Shown in pieces: positions 33,763 through 43,547 of a stretch of DNA of 64,000 nt. How positions within the stretch are numbered: position 1 is the stretch's first letter; each line of letters begins with the position of its first letter. The DNA is taken from positions 1-64,000 of the forward strand of contig CALMZV010000131.1 of NCBI GenBank assembly GCA_937870755.1, given 5' to 3'. Below the pieces are notes generated by a model. The model saw only the letters and a program-made list of their open reading frames with translations. It did no database searches and was not told the DNA's origin. This stretch comes from an uncultured Methylocystaceae bacterium (GTDB lineage Bacteria; Pseudomonadota; Alphaproteobacteria; Rhizobiales; Beijerinckiaceae). A program made the translations under genes and the position numbers.

Positions 33763-36700
33763 TCACTCCGCGGGAACTGGTCTGGCATCGATGCCCGCAT
33801 CCCCTTCAGACTTCCGACGGCGGAACAGCTTCATGACGAAGACGAAGAAGACCGGAACGAAGAAGATGGCCAGCACCGTCGCGGAGAGCATTCCGCCGAT
33901 GACACCCGTGCCGATCGCATTCTGGCTGGCGGCGCTGGCGCCGCTCGCGATCGCCAGCGGCAGGACGCCGAAGGTGAAGGCGAGCGAGGTCATCAGGATG
34001 GGTCTGAACCGAAGCTGCGCGGCCTCGATCGTCGCTTCAAGGAGCGGTCGCCCTTGCGCTCTGAGGTCCTTGGCGAACTCGACGATCAGGATCGCGTTCT
34101 TGGCCGAGAGACCGATGATGGCGATCAGCCCGATCCTGAAATAGACGTCATTGTCCATACCGGTCAGCATGACCGCCAGCACCGATCCGATCATGCCGAG
34201 CGGCACTACGAGCATGACCGACAGCGGGATCGACCAGCTTTCATAGAGTGCTGCGAGCAGCAGGAACACGAACACGACGGTTAGCACCATCAAGAATGGC
34301 GCCTGCGCGCCCGACTGGATCTCCTGGAGCGACTGGCCGGTCCATTCATAGCCGAAGCCGCTCGGCAGATTGACGGCCAGGCGTTGCATCTCCTGGATGG
34401 CATCGCCGGAGGAGAAGCCTGGGGCAGCGCTCCCGCCGATGCGGACGGCCGGGTATCCGTTGTAGCCGACAACCTGAGCTGGTCCCCTGCGCCAGTCGAT
34501 CCTCGCAAAGGCCGACAGGGGAACCATCCCGCCATGGGCGTTGCGGACGTGCAGATTCAGCAGATCGTCGGTCTGCATTCTGCTGTTCTGATCGGCCTGG
34601 ATCGTGACCCGCTGCATGCGGCCGGCGTTGGGAAAATCATTCAGATAGGCGGAGCCGAGATTGGCCGAGATTGTCGAGTTGATCGTCGCAAAGGACACGC
34701 CGAAGGTGTTGGCCTTCTCGCGGTCGATGATGAGGTTGATCTGGGCCGCATCGGGCATGCCCTCGATTCGCAGTCCGGTCAGAATTGGGCTCTTCGCCGC
34801 GGCAGCCATGAGCTGGGCCGCCGCCGCACTCAATGCCTCCTGGCCAAGGCCGGCGCGGTCCTGAAGACGGAAATTGAAGCCGCTTGAAGTGCCGAGCCCC
34901 TGGATCGGCGGCGGCGAGAGTGTAAAGGCGATCGCGTCGCGCAGCATGAACAGTGCGCCGTTCACCCGCGCCGCAATGGCACTTGCGGAATTCTGCGCGT
35001 CGCGCTCGCTCCAGTCTCTCAAGGTGACAAAGGCAAAGCCAGCATTGTCACCGCCGCCGGAAAAGCTGAAGCCTTGAATAAGCGCCATTTGAGCTACGGC
35101 CTCTTCTTTTCCAAAGATGCCCTCGACCGTGCGGATTACCTCTTGCGTTCGGTTGCCGCTGGCCTCCGGCGGCGTCTGCATATCGACCAGTACGTAGCCC
35201 TGGTCTTCGTTCGGCACGAAGGAGGACGGAAGCTGAAGGAAGGCCCAGCCGAGACCGACGAGCAGTGCTGCGTAGATTGCCATGAAGCGGCCGGCTCGCT
35301 GCACGATCCAGCGCACGCCCGACGTGTAGCCACGTGTGGTCGCGCCGAAGCCACGGTTAAACCAGCCAAAGAAGCCCTTCTTCTCATTATGATGGCCTGC
35401 CTTAATGGGCTTGAGGAAGGTCGCGCACAACGCCGGCGTCAGCGACAGCGCGAGGAAGCCCGAGAACAGGATCGAGACCACCATGGTTAGGCTGAACTGC
35501 TGATAAATCACGCCGACTGCGCCGGGGAAGAATGCCATCGGCACAAACACAGCGGTCAGTACCAGCGTTATGCCGATGATGGCACCGGAGATCTGAGTCA
35601 TCGCTTTGCGGGTGGCCTCACGCGGCGGAAGCCCCTCGTCGGCCATGATGCGCTCGACGTTTTCGACCACGATGATGGCGTCGTCCACCAGGATGCCGAT
35701 TGCCAGCACCATGGCGAACATGGTGAGCACGTTGATCGAGAAGCCGGCTGCCCACATGACCGCACAGGTGCCGAGCAGCGCCACGGGCACCACCAGCGTC
35801 GGGATCACCGTGTAGCGGAAGCTTTGCAGGAACAGGAACATGACCGCGAACACGAGGAGCACGGCCTCGAGCAGAGTCATGAGCACTTTTTGGATTGAGG
35901 CTACAACGAAGGGCGAGGTGTCGTAGGGGATGAGATATTCGATGCCTGCCGGGAAGAACCGTGACAGCTCTTCCATCTGCGCACGCACGGCCCGGGAGGT
36001 CGCCATCGCGTTTGCCTGCGGCGCAAGCTGGATGCCAATGGCGCCGCCAGGCTTACCGTTGATGCGGGCCGAGAGGTTGTAGGCATCGGCTCCGAACTCG
36101 ATGCGGGCCACGTCGGAGAGCAGCACCGACGAACCGTCGGGATTAGCGCGCAGGATGATCGCGCTGAACTCCTCCGGGGAGGTGAGCTGTCCGGTGACGA
36201 GGACGTTGGCCGCGATCTGCTGCGTGATCGGGTTGGGCTGCGCGCCGATCCGTCCGGCGGCAACCTGGGCATTCTGGGCACGGACGGCGTTGATGACGTC
36301 ATCGGTTGAGAGGCCGAGCCCGAGCATCTTGTCGGGGTCAATCCAGATGCGCATGGCGCGCTGCGCGCCAAAGACCTGCGCCCGGCCAACGCCATCGATG
36401 CGGCGCAGCTCTCCCACGATGTTGCGGTTGATGTAGTCGTTGACGCCGACCACATCGACGGAATCGTCGCTCGAAATCAGGGCCACCAGCATGAGGAAGC
36501 CACTGGCAGCCTCCTGGATCTGTACGCCCTGCTGGGTCACGACCTGCGGCAGCCGCGCCTCGACGCGGCGCACCGCGTTCTGCACGTCCACCGCGGCCTG
36601 GGCGGTCTGCGTGCCCGGTCGGAACGTTGCGGTGATCTGGACCGAACCGGCGGAATCAGAGGTCGATTCGAAGTAGATCAGGCCGTTGACGCTGTTGAGT

Positions 36701-36903
36701 TCTTCCTCGATCGGACGCGTCACGCTCTGATAGAGATCCTCGGGTGACGCGCCCGGGTAGACCGCGTTGACGGTGATCTGCGGCGGCGCCACATTGGGAT
36801 ATTGCGCGACCGGCAGCAGCGGGATGGCGATGGCGCCTGCCAGCATGATGAAGATGGCGACCACCCAGGCGAAGATCGGCCGGCCGATAAAGAACTGAGC
36901 CAT
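33763..36903 (-). CDS. RND multidrug efflux permease (AcrB/HAE1 type)
   Basis: The 1046-residue protein is full length for the family. It begins MAQFFIGRPIFAWVVAIFIM and contains LPVAQYPNVAPPQITVNAVY. The proton-relay acidic pair is in GILVDDAIIVVENVE near residue 405, and LIAIIGLSAKNAILIVEFA lies near 925. Permeases of this type export drugs, solvents or bile-like compounds with a periplasmic adaptor and an outer-membrane channel. The adaptor gene is 10 bases upstream on the same strand. No outer-membrane TolC-like gene is in the window. Confidence 0.95.
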   Translation of the reverse strand: MAQFFIGRPIFAWVVAIFIMLAGAIAIPLLPVAQYPNVAPPQITVNAVYPGASPEDLYQSVTRPIEEELNSVNGLIYFESTSDSAGSVQITATFRPGTQTAQAAVDVQNAVRRVEARLPQVVTQQGVQIQEAASGFLMLVALISSDDSVDVVGVNDYINRNIVGELRRIDGVGRAQVFGAQRAMRIWIDPDKMLGLGLSTDDVINAVRAQNAQVAAGRIGAQPNPITQQIAANVLVTGQLTSPEEFSAIILRANPDGSSVLLSDVARIEFGADAYNLSARINGKPGGAIGIQLAPQANAMATSRAVRAQMEELSRFFPAGIEYLIPYDTSPFVVASIQKVLMTLLEAVLLVFAVMFLFLQSFRYTVIPTLVVPVALLGTCAVMWAAGFSINVLTMFAMVLAIGILVDDAIIVVENVERIMADEGLPPREATRKAMTQISGAIIGITLVLTAVFVPMAFFPGAVGVIYQQFSLTMVVSILFSGFLALSLTPALCATFLKPIKAGHHNEKKGFFGWFNRGFGATTRGYTSGVRWIVQRAGRFMAIYAALLVGLGWAFLQLPSSFVPNEDQGYVLVDMQTPPEASGNRTQEVIRTVEGIFGKEEAVAQMALIQGFSFSGGGDNAGFAFVTLRDWSERDAQNSASAIAARVNGALFMLRDAIAFTLSPPPIQGLGTSSGFNFRLQDRAGLGQEALSAAAAQLMAAAAKSPILTGLRIEGMPDAAQINLIIDREKANTFGVSFATINSTISANLGSAYLNDFPNAGRMQRVTIQADQNSRMQTDDLLNLHVRNAHGGMVPLSAFARIDWRRGPAQVVGYNGYPAVRIGGSAAPGFSSGDAIQEMQRLAVNLPSGFGYEWTGQSLQEIQSGAQAPFLMVLTVVFVFLLLAALYESWSIPLSVMLVVPLGMIGSVLAVMLTGMDNDVYFRIGLIAIIGLSAKNAILIVEFAKDLRAQGRPLLEATIEAAQLRFRPILMTSLAFTFGVLPLAIASGASAASQNAIGTGVIGGMLSATVLAIFFVPVFFVFVMKLFRRRKSEGDAGIDARPVPAE

Positions 36904-36913
36904 GGGGTACTCC

Positions 36914-38098
36914 TCAGCCGCGGGATGCGGAGCCGGTCGTAGCTCCGTTCTTTTCGTCCCATTGCGCGGCGTTCACTGGAGCGCCTGGCCGCACCTTCTG
37001 GAAACCCTCGACGATGACGCGGTCGCCGTTCTGAAGGCCCTCCTGAATGACGAAGCGGGTCCCAATGGCGCGTCCGACGCGCACGGTCCGAAGCTCTGCC
37101 GCATTCTGCGCATTGACCACATAGACTTGCGATGCGCCGCCGGCATTTCGCTGCACGGCCTGCTGCGGAACGGCGATGGCGCTGGGCTCGATCCCCTGCT
37201 CGATCAGCACCCGGACATACAGACCGGGAAGGAGATCCCCGGTCGGATTGGGCACTTCGGCGCGCATCGTCACTTGGCCGGTGGTGGGGTCCACGGTCGC
37301 TTCCGAGAACAGGAGGCGTCCGGGATGGCCGTACTCGCTGCCGTCGTCCATGCGGATGCGTACGCGGGCTTCGCCCGGTGCCGGACTATCCAGCTCTCCC
37401 GCTTCCAGGGCACGACGCAGCCGGAGCAACTGGGACGACGACTGCGTGAAATCGACATAGACGGGATCGAGCTGCTGGATGGTGGCGAGGTTCTCGGCGC
37501 TGGTGACCAGCGCCCCTTCCGTGATCAGGGCTCGTCCGATGCGGCCGGCGATCGGAGCCTTCACCTCGGTATATTCAAGATTGAGTCTTGCAGCCGCCAG
37601 GCCGGCCTGCGCGGCCGCCACATCGGCGTTGGCTTGCGCGAGGGCTGCGACGGCGTTTTCGTGCTGCTGAGCGCTGGTCGCGTTGCGCTCGACGAGCGTC
37701 TTCTGGCGATCTGCCTGTTGGCGCGCCTGCACCTGGACGGCTTGCGCACGCTGCAAGGTCGCTTCCGCACTTTCGACCTGCACGCGGAACTGCGCTGGAT
37801 CGATGCGATAGAGCACATCGCCTTCCTTCACCATACTGCCCTGCTCGAAGACCCGCTCGACCACGATGCCGGCCACGCGCGGACGGACCTCGGCGATGCG
37901 GGTCGGCGCGATCCGTCCCGGCAGTTCGTTGGTTATCGGAAGCGGCTCGGGCTTTACCTCCACCACGCTGACAGGCATCGGCGGCATCGCACGCGCCGCC
38001 GGAGCACTGGTTTCGGATTCGCCGCAGGCCGCAAGCAGCAGCAGCGCTGGCAGCGCGAGCGCAGCGAACAACCGGGGTGATGGGACAGGGAATTTCAT
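36914..38098 (-). CDS. RND periplasmic adaptor lipoprotein (AcrA type)
   Basis: The 394-residue protein has a lipoprotein signal (LFAALALPALLLLAACGESE, lipobox LAAC). A barrel-sandwich half (RIAPTRIAEVRPRVAGIVVE, YTEVKAPIAGRIGRALI) surrounds a long helical hairpin (ARQQADRQKTLVERNATSAQ). It bridges the AcrB-like permease to an outer-membrane exit duct. It forms an operon with the permease gene and is divided by 56 bases from its probable TetR regulator, encoded on the same strand. Confidence 0.93.
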   Translation of the reverse strand: MKFPVPSPRLFAALALPALLLLAACGESETSAPAARAMPPMPVSVVEVKPEPLPITNELPGRIAPTRIAEVRPRVAGIVVERVFEQGSMVKEGDVLYRIDPAQFRVQVESAEATLQRAQAVQVQARQQADRQKTLVERNATSAQQHENAVAALAQANADVAAAQAGLAAARLNLEYTEVKAPIAGRIGRALITEGALVTSAENLATIQQLDPVYVDFTQSSSQLLRLRRALEAGELDSPAPGEARVRIRMDDGSEYGHPGRLLFSEATVDPTTGQVTMRAEVPNPTGDLLPGLYVRVLIEQGIEPSAIAVPQQAVQRNAGGASQVYVVNAQNAAELRTVRVGRAIGTRFVIQEGLQNGDRVIVEGFQKVRPGAPVNAAQWDEKNGATTGSASRG

Positions 38099-38154
38099 TG
38101 AGGGCTATCCGTTGGATCGGCGGCTTGCGAGATTCCAGTGAATGCCAGCCGGAT

Positions 38155-38775
38155 TCAGTGCACTTTGGCTTTTCGTGGGGTTCGCCGGCCATGATCGTCG
38201 GCCCGCGCGGCCTCTTCGGAAGCCGTGCCGGGCGGGGTCTCGACCAATTGCTCGATCTCGCGCAGGATCTTGGTGCGCTCAGGTTCCGGCCAGGTCTTGA
38301 GGACCAGAAACTCAAGCAGCTTGAGTCCCTCCAAGGCCAGGAACGCCAGGAGCGCGCGGCGCGGATTGTCCGACGTTTCAAGAATGGCTGCGACTTCGCG
38401 GTTCAGGGACTCTTGCAGAAGGCTTCGCAGCTCTGCGTCCTGGGCCAACGCAGCACAGAGATTGACGGCCACCGCTTGCATATGATCGGGCACCGGGGTG
38501 GCGGCGGCGATGCGACCCTTGATCCTCGCATTGGAAACAGGACCAAGGCGCTCGATTGCCGCGCAGGTTTTCTCGTTCTCTTCCGCCACCTTCCGTTCGA
38601 TCACGGCTTTGATCAGCGCCTGCTTGGTCTTGTAGTCGTAGATGACGCTCGCCTTGCTGATGCCGGCCTCGGCCGCGACGGCGTCGAGCGTCAGGCGCGC
38701 GGCCCCCTCACGCGCAACGACGGCTTCGGCGGCGTCGAGGATTTTGTTCTGGTCAATCACTCTCGGTCGGGACAT
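38155..38775 (-). CDS. TetR-family repressor of the RND pump
   Basis: The 206-residue protein has an N-terminal HTH (ILDAAEAVVAREGAARLTLD, AVAAEAGISKASVIYDYKTK). The C-terminal part (LDRxAARLAL-like helices such as RRALLAFLALEGLKLLEFLV) binds ligands in this family. It stands just upstream of the adaptor and permease genes, as AcrR-type repressors do. A perfect 11-bp inverted repeat lies eight bases before its start and is the likely operator. Confidence 0.88.
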   Translation of the reverse strand: MSRPRVIDQNKILDAAEAVVAREGAARLTLDAVAAEAGISKASVIYDYKTKQALIKAVIERKVAEENEKTCAAIERLGPVSNARIKGRIAAATPVPDHMQAVAVNLCAALAQDAELRSLLQESLNREVAAILETSDNPRRALLAFLALEGLKLLEFLVLKTWPEPERTKILREIEQLVETPPGTASEEAARADDHGRRTPRKAKVH

Positions 38776-38783
38776 CTTGCACC

Positions 38784-38813
38784 ATTTAATTACCGAATGG
38801 ATGGTAATTAAAT
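38784..38813. promoter_or_regulatory. Perfect 11-bp inverted repeat, likely TetR operator
   Basis: ATTTAATTACC (38784-38794), eight bases, GGTAATTAAAT (38803-38813). The arms are exact complements and the element overlaps the expected promoter of the TetR-adaptor-permease operon. It is much more AT-rich than its surroundings. The remaining bases to 38906 show nothing else. Confidence 0.75.
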
Positions 38814-38906
38814 GTGCAGCGCAGCAATGTCAAGCCCAGCCGACCTGGAAACTGGCATCAGTTCGCGAGATGATCGACGTGCACGACATGAGGGCACGAC
38901 AGCGCG

Positions 38907-40148
38907 TCATTCTCCCGCAAGAGCCCTGCCGGCAAAATCAAACGGGCTTTGCAATGTCCGTCCCACGGAATCGAAGATGAACGCGCCCGCGCGTTGGAGA
39001 TTCCGGCCTGCCCCGCCCGGGGCCGTCGATGCGAGTTCGGGATAGAGCGCTGCGATATGGACGAAGCGATCATGGTTGAAGCGATCGGAGGCCGGCACCG
39101 TCGAGATGTCGACGAACCGTACATTTGTCCTTGTTGCTGCCTCCTGGATTCGCGGGTCGGTGACGTTCAGCGCGCCGATCCTGGGCCGGTCGCCTGCGAT
39201 GCGGCTGGACGCTGAAAGAGCCCGGTCGTCCGGTGAGACGAGTATGGTCATGGGACGCCGGAGCGGACCGATCACCGCCATCTGCGCCCGAAATACGTCC
39301 ACGTCGATATCGGGAGCCGCCAGAATGACGTCGAGACGATCCAGGGCGGCGTTTCTGCCGGTCAGGCGCAACTGGCGCAGTGCCTCGACGGCGAGCCAGC
39401 CGCCCATGCTGTGTGCGATGAGTGCGAGCTCGCCGGTGCGGCGCCTCTGCGCCAGCGTCGAGAGAAGCTCGGCAAGGCCGTCGCGCGAGTAGGTGACGGC
39501 ATCTTTGTCTGCAGTATAGCCTGTGACGCGCGCTTCCGACGGCCAGGCGAACAGGATCGGTACTCCGTCGATATCGGTGTCGGCGGCCAACTGCGCAAGC
39601 CGGAACAGCGCTTCTTGGAAGTTCTGATTGAAGCCGTGAACGAAGACACCAGCCCGAGCTTGGCTCCGGCCTTGAGAGGCGATCCGGCGTTCGAAGGTCC
39701 TCCGGTCAAGGATTGTCTGCCGGACTGTCGTAAAACTTGTCGCAGGATCAGAACCGCCTCTCGGCCATTCGATCCGCCCAGCCTGGTGGCCAGGCGGAAT
39801 CGATATTGTGAACTCGGCATAGTTCAGCGCCGGCGCTCGGCCAACCGTAAAGACATTCATATCGGGACGTTCGCGCTGGCGTGTCGTGGCGACATAGACC
39901 GTCACGAGCCTGGCGCCGGGAGCCGTCGCCTGGGGTACCAGAACCTCCGGTCCCGGCCGTGTCGCGCAGCCCGGGAGAACCGTGAGCAGCAAAAGGACGA
40001 GCAGTATCGCCGGATGAAGCGGCCCCTTGCTGTGGAAAGGCGAGCGCGATCCGATGGTGAAATCGTCACCGACGACGCTTTTGGGCCCCGCCTTTGCGTG
40101 TCCGGCGATCGCCGCCTTTCCCGAGGAGTGGCCTTCGGTCGGCTGCAT
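38907..40148 (-). CDS. Alpha/beta-hydrolase lipoprotein (DUF900 type)
   Basis: The ATG at 40148 (MQPTEGHSSGKAAI) is chosen since GGGAGAAG precedes it; a TTG at 40163 is upstream. The protein has about 413 residues. A lipoprotein signal (PAILLVLLLLTVLPGCATRP) is followed by an esterase core: oxyanion region GVFVHGFNQNFQEALFR, nucleophile elbow LIAHSMGGWLAVEAL, and candidate acid and His near VSPDDRALSASSR and RFNHDRFVHIAALYP. Proteins of this group hydrolyse esters of unknown identity. It faces the pump operon but is separated from fabI by about 30 bases, so it may be co-transcribed with fabI upstream. Confidence 0.8.
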   Translation of the reverse strand: MQPTEGHSSGKAAIAGHAKAGPKSVVGDDFTIGSRSPFHSKGPLHPAILLVLLLLTVLPGCATRPGPEVLVPQATAPGARLVTVYVATTRQRERPDMNVFTVGRAPALNYAEFTISIPPGHQAGRIEWPRGGSDPATSFTTVRQTILDRRTFERRIASQGRSQARAGVFVHGFNQNFQEALFRLAQLAADTDIDGVPILFAWPSEARVTGYTADKDAVTYSRDGLAELLSTLAQRRRTGELALIAHSMGGWLAVEALRQLRLTGRNAALDRLDVILAAPDIDVDVFRAQMAVIGPLRRPMTILVSPDDRALSASSRIAGDRPRIGALNVTDPRIQEAATRTNVRFVDISTVPASDRFNHDRFVHIAALYPELASTAPGGAGRNLQRAGAFIFDSVGRTLQSPFDFAGRALAGE

Positions 40149-40178
40149 CGGATCTTCTCCCAACGGGCGGTATCGGCG

Positions 40179-40952
40179 TCACGCAATGGTGTGAAATCCG
40201 TTGTCTGCATAGACGACTGAACCGGACAGGGGTGCGGCGGCGCCGCTGACGAGGAAGGCCGCAACCTTTCCGATCTCCTCAATGCTGACGAGACGGCCTG
40301 CTGGCGTGCGTGCGCGCACCTCATCGAGCAGTTCGTCAAACCGGGCGATGCCGGACGCGGCGCGGGTTTTGACCGGCCCAGTGGAAATTACATGCGCCCT
40401 GATCCTGCGCTCGCCGAGGTCGGCAGCGATGTAGCGGACGCTGGACTCGAGCGCGGCCTTCACCGGTCCCATCACATTGTAGTTCTCAACCACCCGGTCC
40501 GCGCCATAGAAGCTGACCGTCAGCAGGCAGCCGCCCTCGGTCATTAGTGGAGCAGCGAGCTTCGCCATGCGGATGAAGGAGTGACACGAGACGTCCATCG
40601 CCTCGGCGAAGCCTTCAGGTGAGCAGTTCACAAGGCTGGTATGCAGGTCGTTGCGCGGCGCGAAGGCGATCGAATGCAGGAGGAAGTCGAGCCGCCCCCA
40701 CTCTTCTTCGATGCGTTCGAACACGGCTTCTAGCTGGCCGGGAACGCGCACGTCGCACGGAACGATGATCGGCGCGCCAAGCGATTCGGCGACCGGGCGC
40801 ACGTAGGGTTCCGCCTTCTCGTTGAGATAGGTGACCGCAAGCTCCGCCCCGGCCTGCCGGAACGCTGCGGCGCAGCCGGCGGCTATGCTGTGGCCATTGG
40901 CAATGCCGGCGACGAGGCCGCGCTTGCCGGCGAGATCGACGATGGCGGTCAT
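40179..40952 (-). CDS. fabI: Enoyl-[acyl-carrier-protein] reductase, FabI-type
   Basis: The 257-residue SDR protein has the FabI glycine motif GIANGHSIAAG and the catalytic pair Tyr158-x6-Lys165 (ENYNVMGPVKAA). It ends YADNGFHTIA as in FabI. It normally reduces enoyl-ACP with NADH in fatty acid synthesis. As the last gene after phaC, pta and ackA, three bases behind ackA, it may act in reductant or acyl handling during storage metabolism. Replacement of Tyr by Phe at the first conserved Tyr site was not seen. Confidence 0.88.
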   Translation of the reverse strand: MTAIVDLAGKRGLVAGIANGHSIAAGCAAAFRQAGAELAVTYLNEKAEPYVRPVAESLGAPIIVPCDVRVPGQLEAVFERIEEEWGRLDFLLHSIAFAPRNDLHTSLVNCSPEGFAEAMDVSCHSFIRMAKLAAPLMTEGGCLLTVSFYGADRVVENYNVMGPVKAALESSVRYIAADLGERRIRAHVISTGPVKTRAASGIARFDELLDEVRARTPAGRLVSIEEIGKVAAFLVSGAAAPLSGSVVYADNGFHTIA

Positions 40953-40955
40953 GGT

Positions 40956-42140
40956 TCAATTCTTTCCTCTTAGGACGGCGAGCGCTTCGTCAGCGATCAC
41001 CTGCTCTTCATCGGTCGGAATGACGAAGGCGGCCAGCCGGCTTGCCCGACTACTAATTACGGTGGCGTTAGCGAAATTCGCTGCCGGATCAAGCTCGATC
41101 CCGAGCCACATCAGCCTCAGGCAGACCGCTGCCCGGATTTCCGGCTGGTTCTCGCCGATGCCGGCGGTGAAGACGATCCCGTCGAGCCCGCCCAATGTGG
41201 CTGCGAGACGCCCAACCTCGCCGGCAATGCGCAGGGTGAAAACCTCGATCGCCTCGCGGGCTTCCGGCCGGTCGCTCAGCAGAAGCTCGCGACTGTCTGC
41301 GCTGATGCCGGACATGCCGAGGAGACCGGACCCGTGATAGAGGATGTTCTCGACCTCCTGCAGCGTGCGCCCGCTGGTACCAAGAAGATGCAGGAGAACG
41401 CCCGGATCGAGCGCGCCGCATCGGGTTGCCATGGGAATGCCGTCGAGCGTGGAAAAGCCCATACTGCTGTCGCGGCTGACCCTGCCATCGAGCCCGCAAA
41501 GGCTTGCGCCGCTGCCGAGATGGGCGACGACGAACTTGCCCTTTGCCGTATCGGGCACGAGGCGGGCGAGTTCGCCAGCAACGGACTTATAGGACAGTCC
41601 GTGAAAGCCGTAGCGTTTGATTCCCTCGCCGTGAAGCGCGCGAGGGATGGCGAAGCGCCGGATGATGTCGCTGTTGGTCCGATGAAACGCCGTGTCGAAC
41701 GAGGCGGTCTGTACAAGATCCGGCCTGAGATGCTGGATCGCGCGGATCAGGCGCAGGCTCTGCGGCTGATGCAGCGGCGCGAGAATCGTCAGCGCGTCGA
41801 TTGCTTCGACCGCGGCATCGTCGATCCGGATCGGTCCGGCAAACCGTTCGCCTCCATGTACGACGCGATGGCAGGCGGCGACGACGCGGCTCATGTCGAA
41901 ATGCTTGGCGAGCCATCCGAGCATTTCCGCTAAGACGTCCTGCAAATCACCGGAGGGTTCAGCCTGAAGCTCGACCGCAAACGTCTCCGACCCTTTGGTG
42001 ATGCGGAAGTCCAGGGGCGCTTTCCGAAAGTCTATGACGCCCTTGGCGATCCGATGAGCACCGGTGGAATCGGCCTCGAACAGCCCAATCTTGATCGTGG
42101 ACGAGCCGGCATTGAAGGTGAGCAGCAGGCCGTCGCTCAT
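40956..42140 (-). CDS. ackA: Acetate kinase
   Basis: The 394-residue protein has the ASKHA motifs LLTFNAGSSTIKIGLFEA, VVAACHRVVHGGERFAGPI, VVAHLGSGASLCGL, DSSMGFSTLDGIPMATRCG and FTAGIGENQPEIRAA. It makes ATP and acetate from acetyl phosphate. Its ATG overlaps the phosphotransacetylase stop (ATGA), giving the classic Pta-AckA pair, here downstream of a PHA synthase. This route yields ATP from acetyl-CoA when respiration is limited. Confidence 0.95.
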   Translation of the reverse strand: MSDGLLLTFNAGSSTIKIGLFEADSTGAHRIAKGVIDFRKAPLDFRITKGSETFAVELQAEPSGDLQDVLAEMLGWLAKHFDMSRVVAACHRVVHGGERFAGPIRIDDAAVEAIDALTILAPLHQPQSLRLIRAIQHLRPDLVQTASFDTAFHRTNSDIIRRFAIPRALHGEGIKRYGFHGLSYKSVAGELARLVPDTAKGKFVVAHLGSGASLCGLDGRVSRDSSMGFSTLDGIPMATRCGALDPGVLLHLLGTSGRTLQEVENILYHGSGLLGMSGISADSRELLLSDRPEAREAIEVFTLRIAGEVGRLAATLGGLDGIVFTAGIGENQPEIRAAVCLRLMWLGIELDPAANFANATVISSRASRLAAFVIPTDEEQVIADEALAVLRGKN

Positions 42141-43540
42141 GGTGCAGCGAACTCCTTGACCGGCTGCGGCGCGGCGACGAGCTTGGCGAGCGCTGCGGAT
42201 GCGATTCGTGCCGTGAGCGGGTCGGAGCGGCTGGTCAGAACGATCGGAACGCGGGCGCCAAGTACCAGCCCCGCGGCGGTGGCGCCGGCGAAGTAGATCA
42301 GCTGCTTGGCCAGCATGTTGCCGGCTTCGAGGTCGGGCACGAGCAGGATGTCGGCCTGCCCGGCGACGGGCGAGATGATGCCCTTGATGCGCGCAGCGTC
42401 GGGGCTGATGGCGTTGTCAAAGGCGAGCGGCCCGTCGACTTTTGCGCCTGTGATCTGGCCTCTCGCTGCCATCACGGTAAGCGCCGCAGCATCGAGCGTG
42501 GCCGGCATGTTCGGATTTACGGTCTCGACCGCGGCGAGCACCGCCACAAGCGGCTCATCCATGCCCAGCATGCGCAGCAGATCGACGGCATTCTGGCAGA
42601 TGTCGCGCTTGTGCTCCAATGTTGGTTGAATGTTGATCGCGGCGTCGGTGACGATAAGCGGCTTGCCATAGGCAGGCACATCCATGGCATAGACGTGGCT
42701 GATCCGCCGCTCGGTCCGCAGTCCCGCACCGGCGCCGATCACGGCACCCAACAGTTCGTCCGTATGCAGACTGCCCTTGACGAGCACCGAGACCTTGCCC
42801 GCCACCGCGAGCTCGACGGCCTGCGCCGCCGCGGCGTGGCTGTGTGGCACGTCTTCGATTGCCATGCCGACGAGCGAGACCTGCGCCGCCTCGGCCGCCG
42901 CGCGGATCTTCGCCTCGGGCCCGACCAACAGAGGTTCGAGCAGGCCTTCGTCGCGCACCTCGATCGCTGCCTGGATCGCTGCGGCAGAGCAGGGATGAAC
43001 CACTGCAGCCTGCACCGGCGGGGCGCTCTGCGCTCGTTTTACGAAGGATTCGTAGCGGTCGTGCCGCCGTAACGATACGTCAGGAAGGCGCGTGCGCGGC
43101 CACTCGATTCGGCGCTCCGGCGCCAACACCGTCGCGGTGCCGGTCAGCACCTCCTCGCCTTTGTGGTTGGTGCACACAGTATCGAGAATGACGATGCGTT
43201 TGTCCGGTCGTTTCTCGGTCACGGTCACCGTCGCGGTCACGGTGTCGCCGGGCGCGACCGGCTTCACGAACTTGAGGCTCTGCCCCAGATAGATGGTGCC
43301 CGGTCCCGGCAGCTTGGTGCCGAGCACTGCGGAGATCAGCGCGCCGGTCCACATGCCGTGGGCAACGATATGACCGAACAGACCGGTAGCGGCGAAGGCC
43401 GCATCAAGATGCGCCGGGTTGACGTCGCCCGAGACGGCCGCGAAGAGATCGATGTCGTCGCGTCCAAGCACGCGTACCAGCGTTGCCGTGTCGCCGGCCT
43501 GCAGTTCGTCGAAGGTCCGGTTTCTGAGGAAGTCGTCCAT
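42137..43540 (-). CDS. Bifunctional (R)-enoyl-CoA hydratase / phosphate acetyltransferase
   Basis: The start is taken at the ATG at 43540; the frame opens at 43564, overlapping phaC. The protein has about 467 residues. The N-terminal MaoC hot-dog domain (about 1-150) has the catalytic FAAVSGDVNPAHLD and IVAHGMWTGAL. The C-terminal PTA domain (about 165-467) contains VPAYGKPLIVTDAAINIQPT and LVPDLEAGNMLAKQLIYF. The two halves could supply 3-hydroxyacyl-CoA for PHA and exchange acetyl-CoA with acetyl phosphate. The fusion is widespread in Rhizobiales. It is coupled to phaC before it and ackA after it. Confidence 0.88.
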   Translation of the reverse strand: MDDFLRNRTFDELQAGDTATLVRVLGRDDIDLFAAVSGDVNPAHLDAAFAATGLFGHIVAHGMWTGALISAVLGTKLPGPGTIYLGQSLKFVKPVAPGDTVTATVTVTEKRPDKRIVILDTVCTNHKGEEVLTGTATVLAPERRIEWPRTRLPDVSLRRHDRYESFVKRAQSAPPVQAAVVHPCSAAAIQAAIEVRDEGLLEPLLVGPEAKIRAAAEAAQVSLVGMAIEDVPHSHAAAAQAVELAVAGKVSVLVKGSLHTDELLGAVIGAGAGLRTERRISHVYAMDVPAYGKPLIVTDAAINIQPTLEHKRDICQNAVDLLRMLGMDEPLVAVLAAVETVNPNMPATLDAAALTVMAARGQITGAKVDGPLAFDNAISPDAARIKGIISPVAGQADILLVPDLEAGNMLAKQLIYFAGATAAGLVLGARVPIVLTSRSDPLTARIASAALAKLVAAPQPVKEFAAP

Positions 43541-43547
43541 AACGGCA

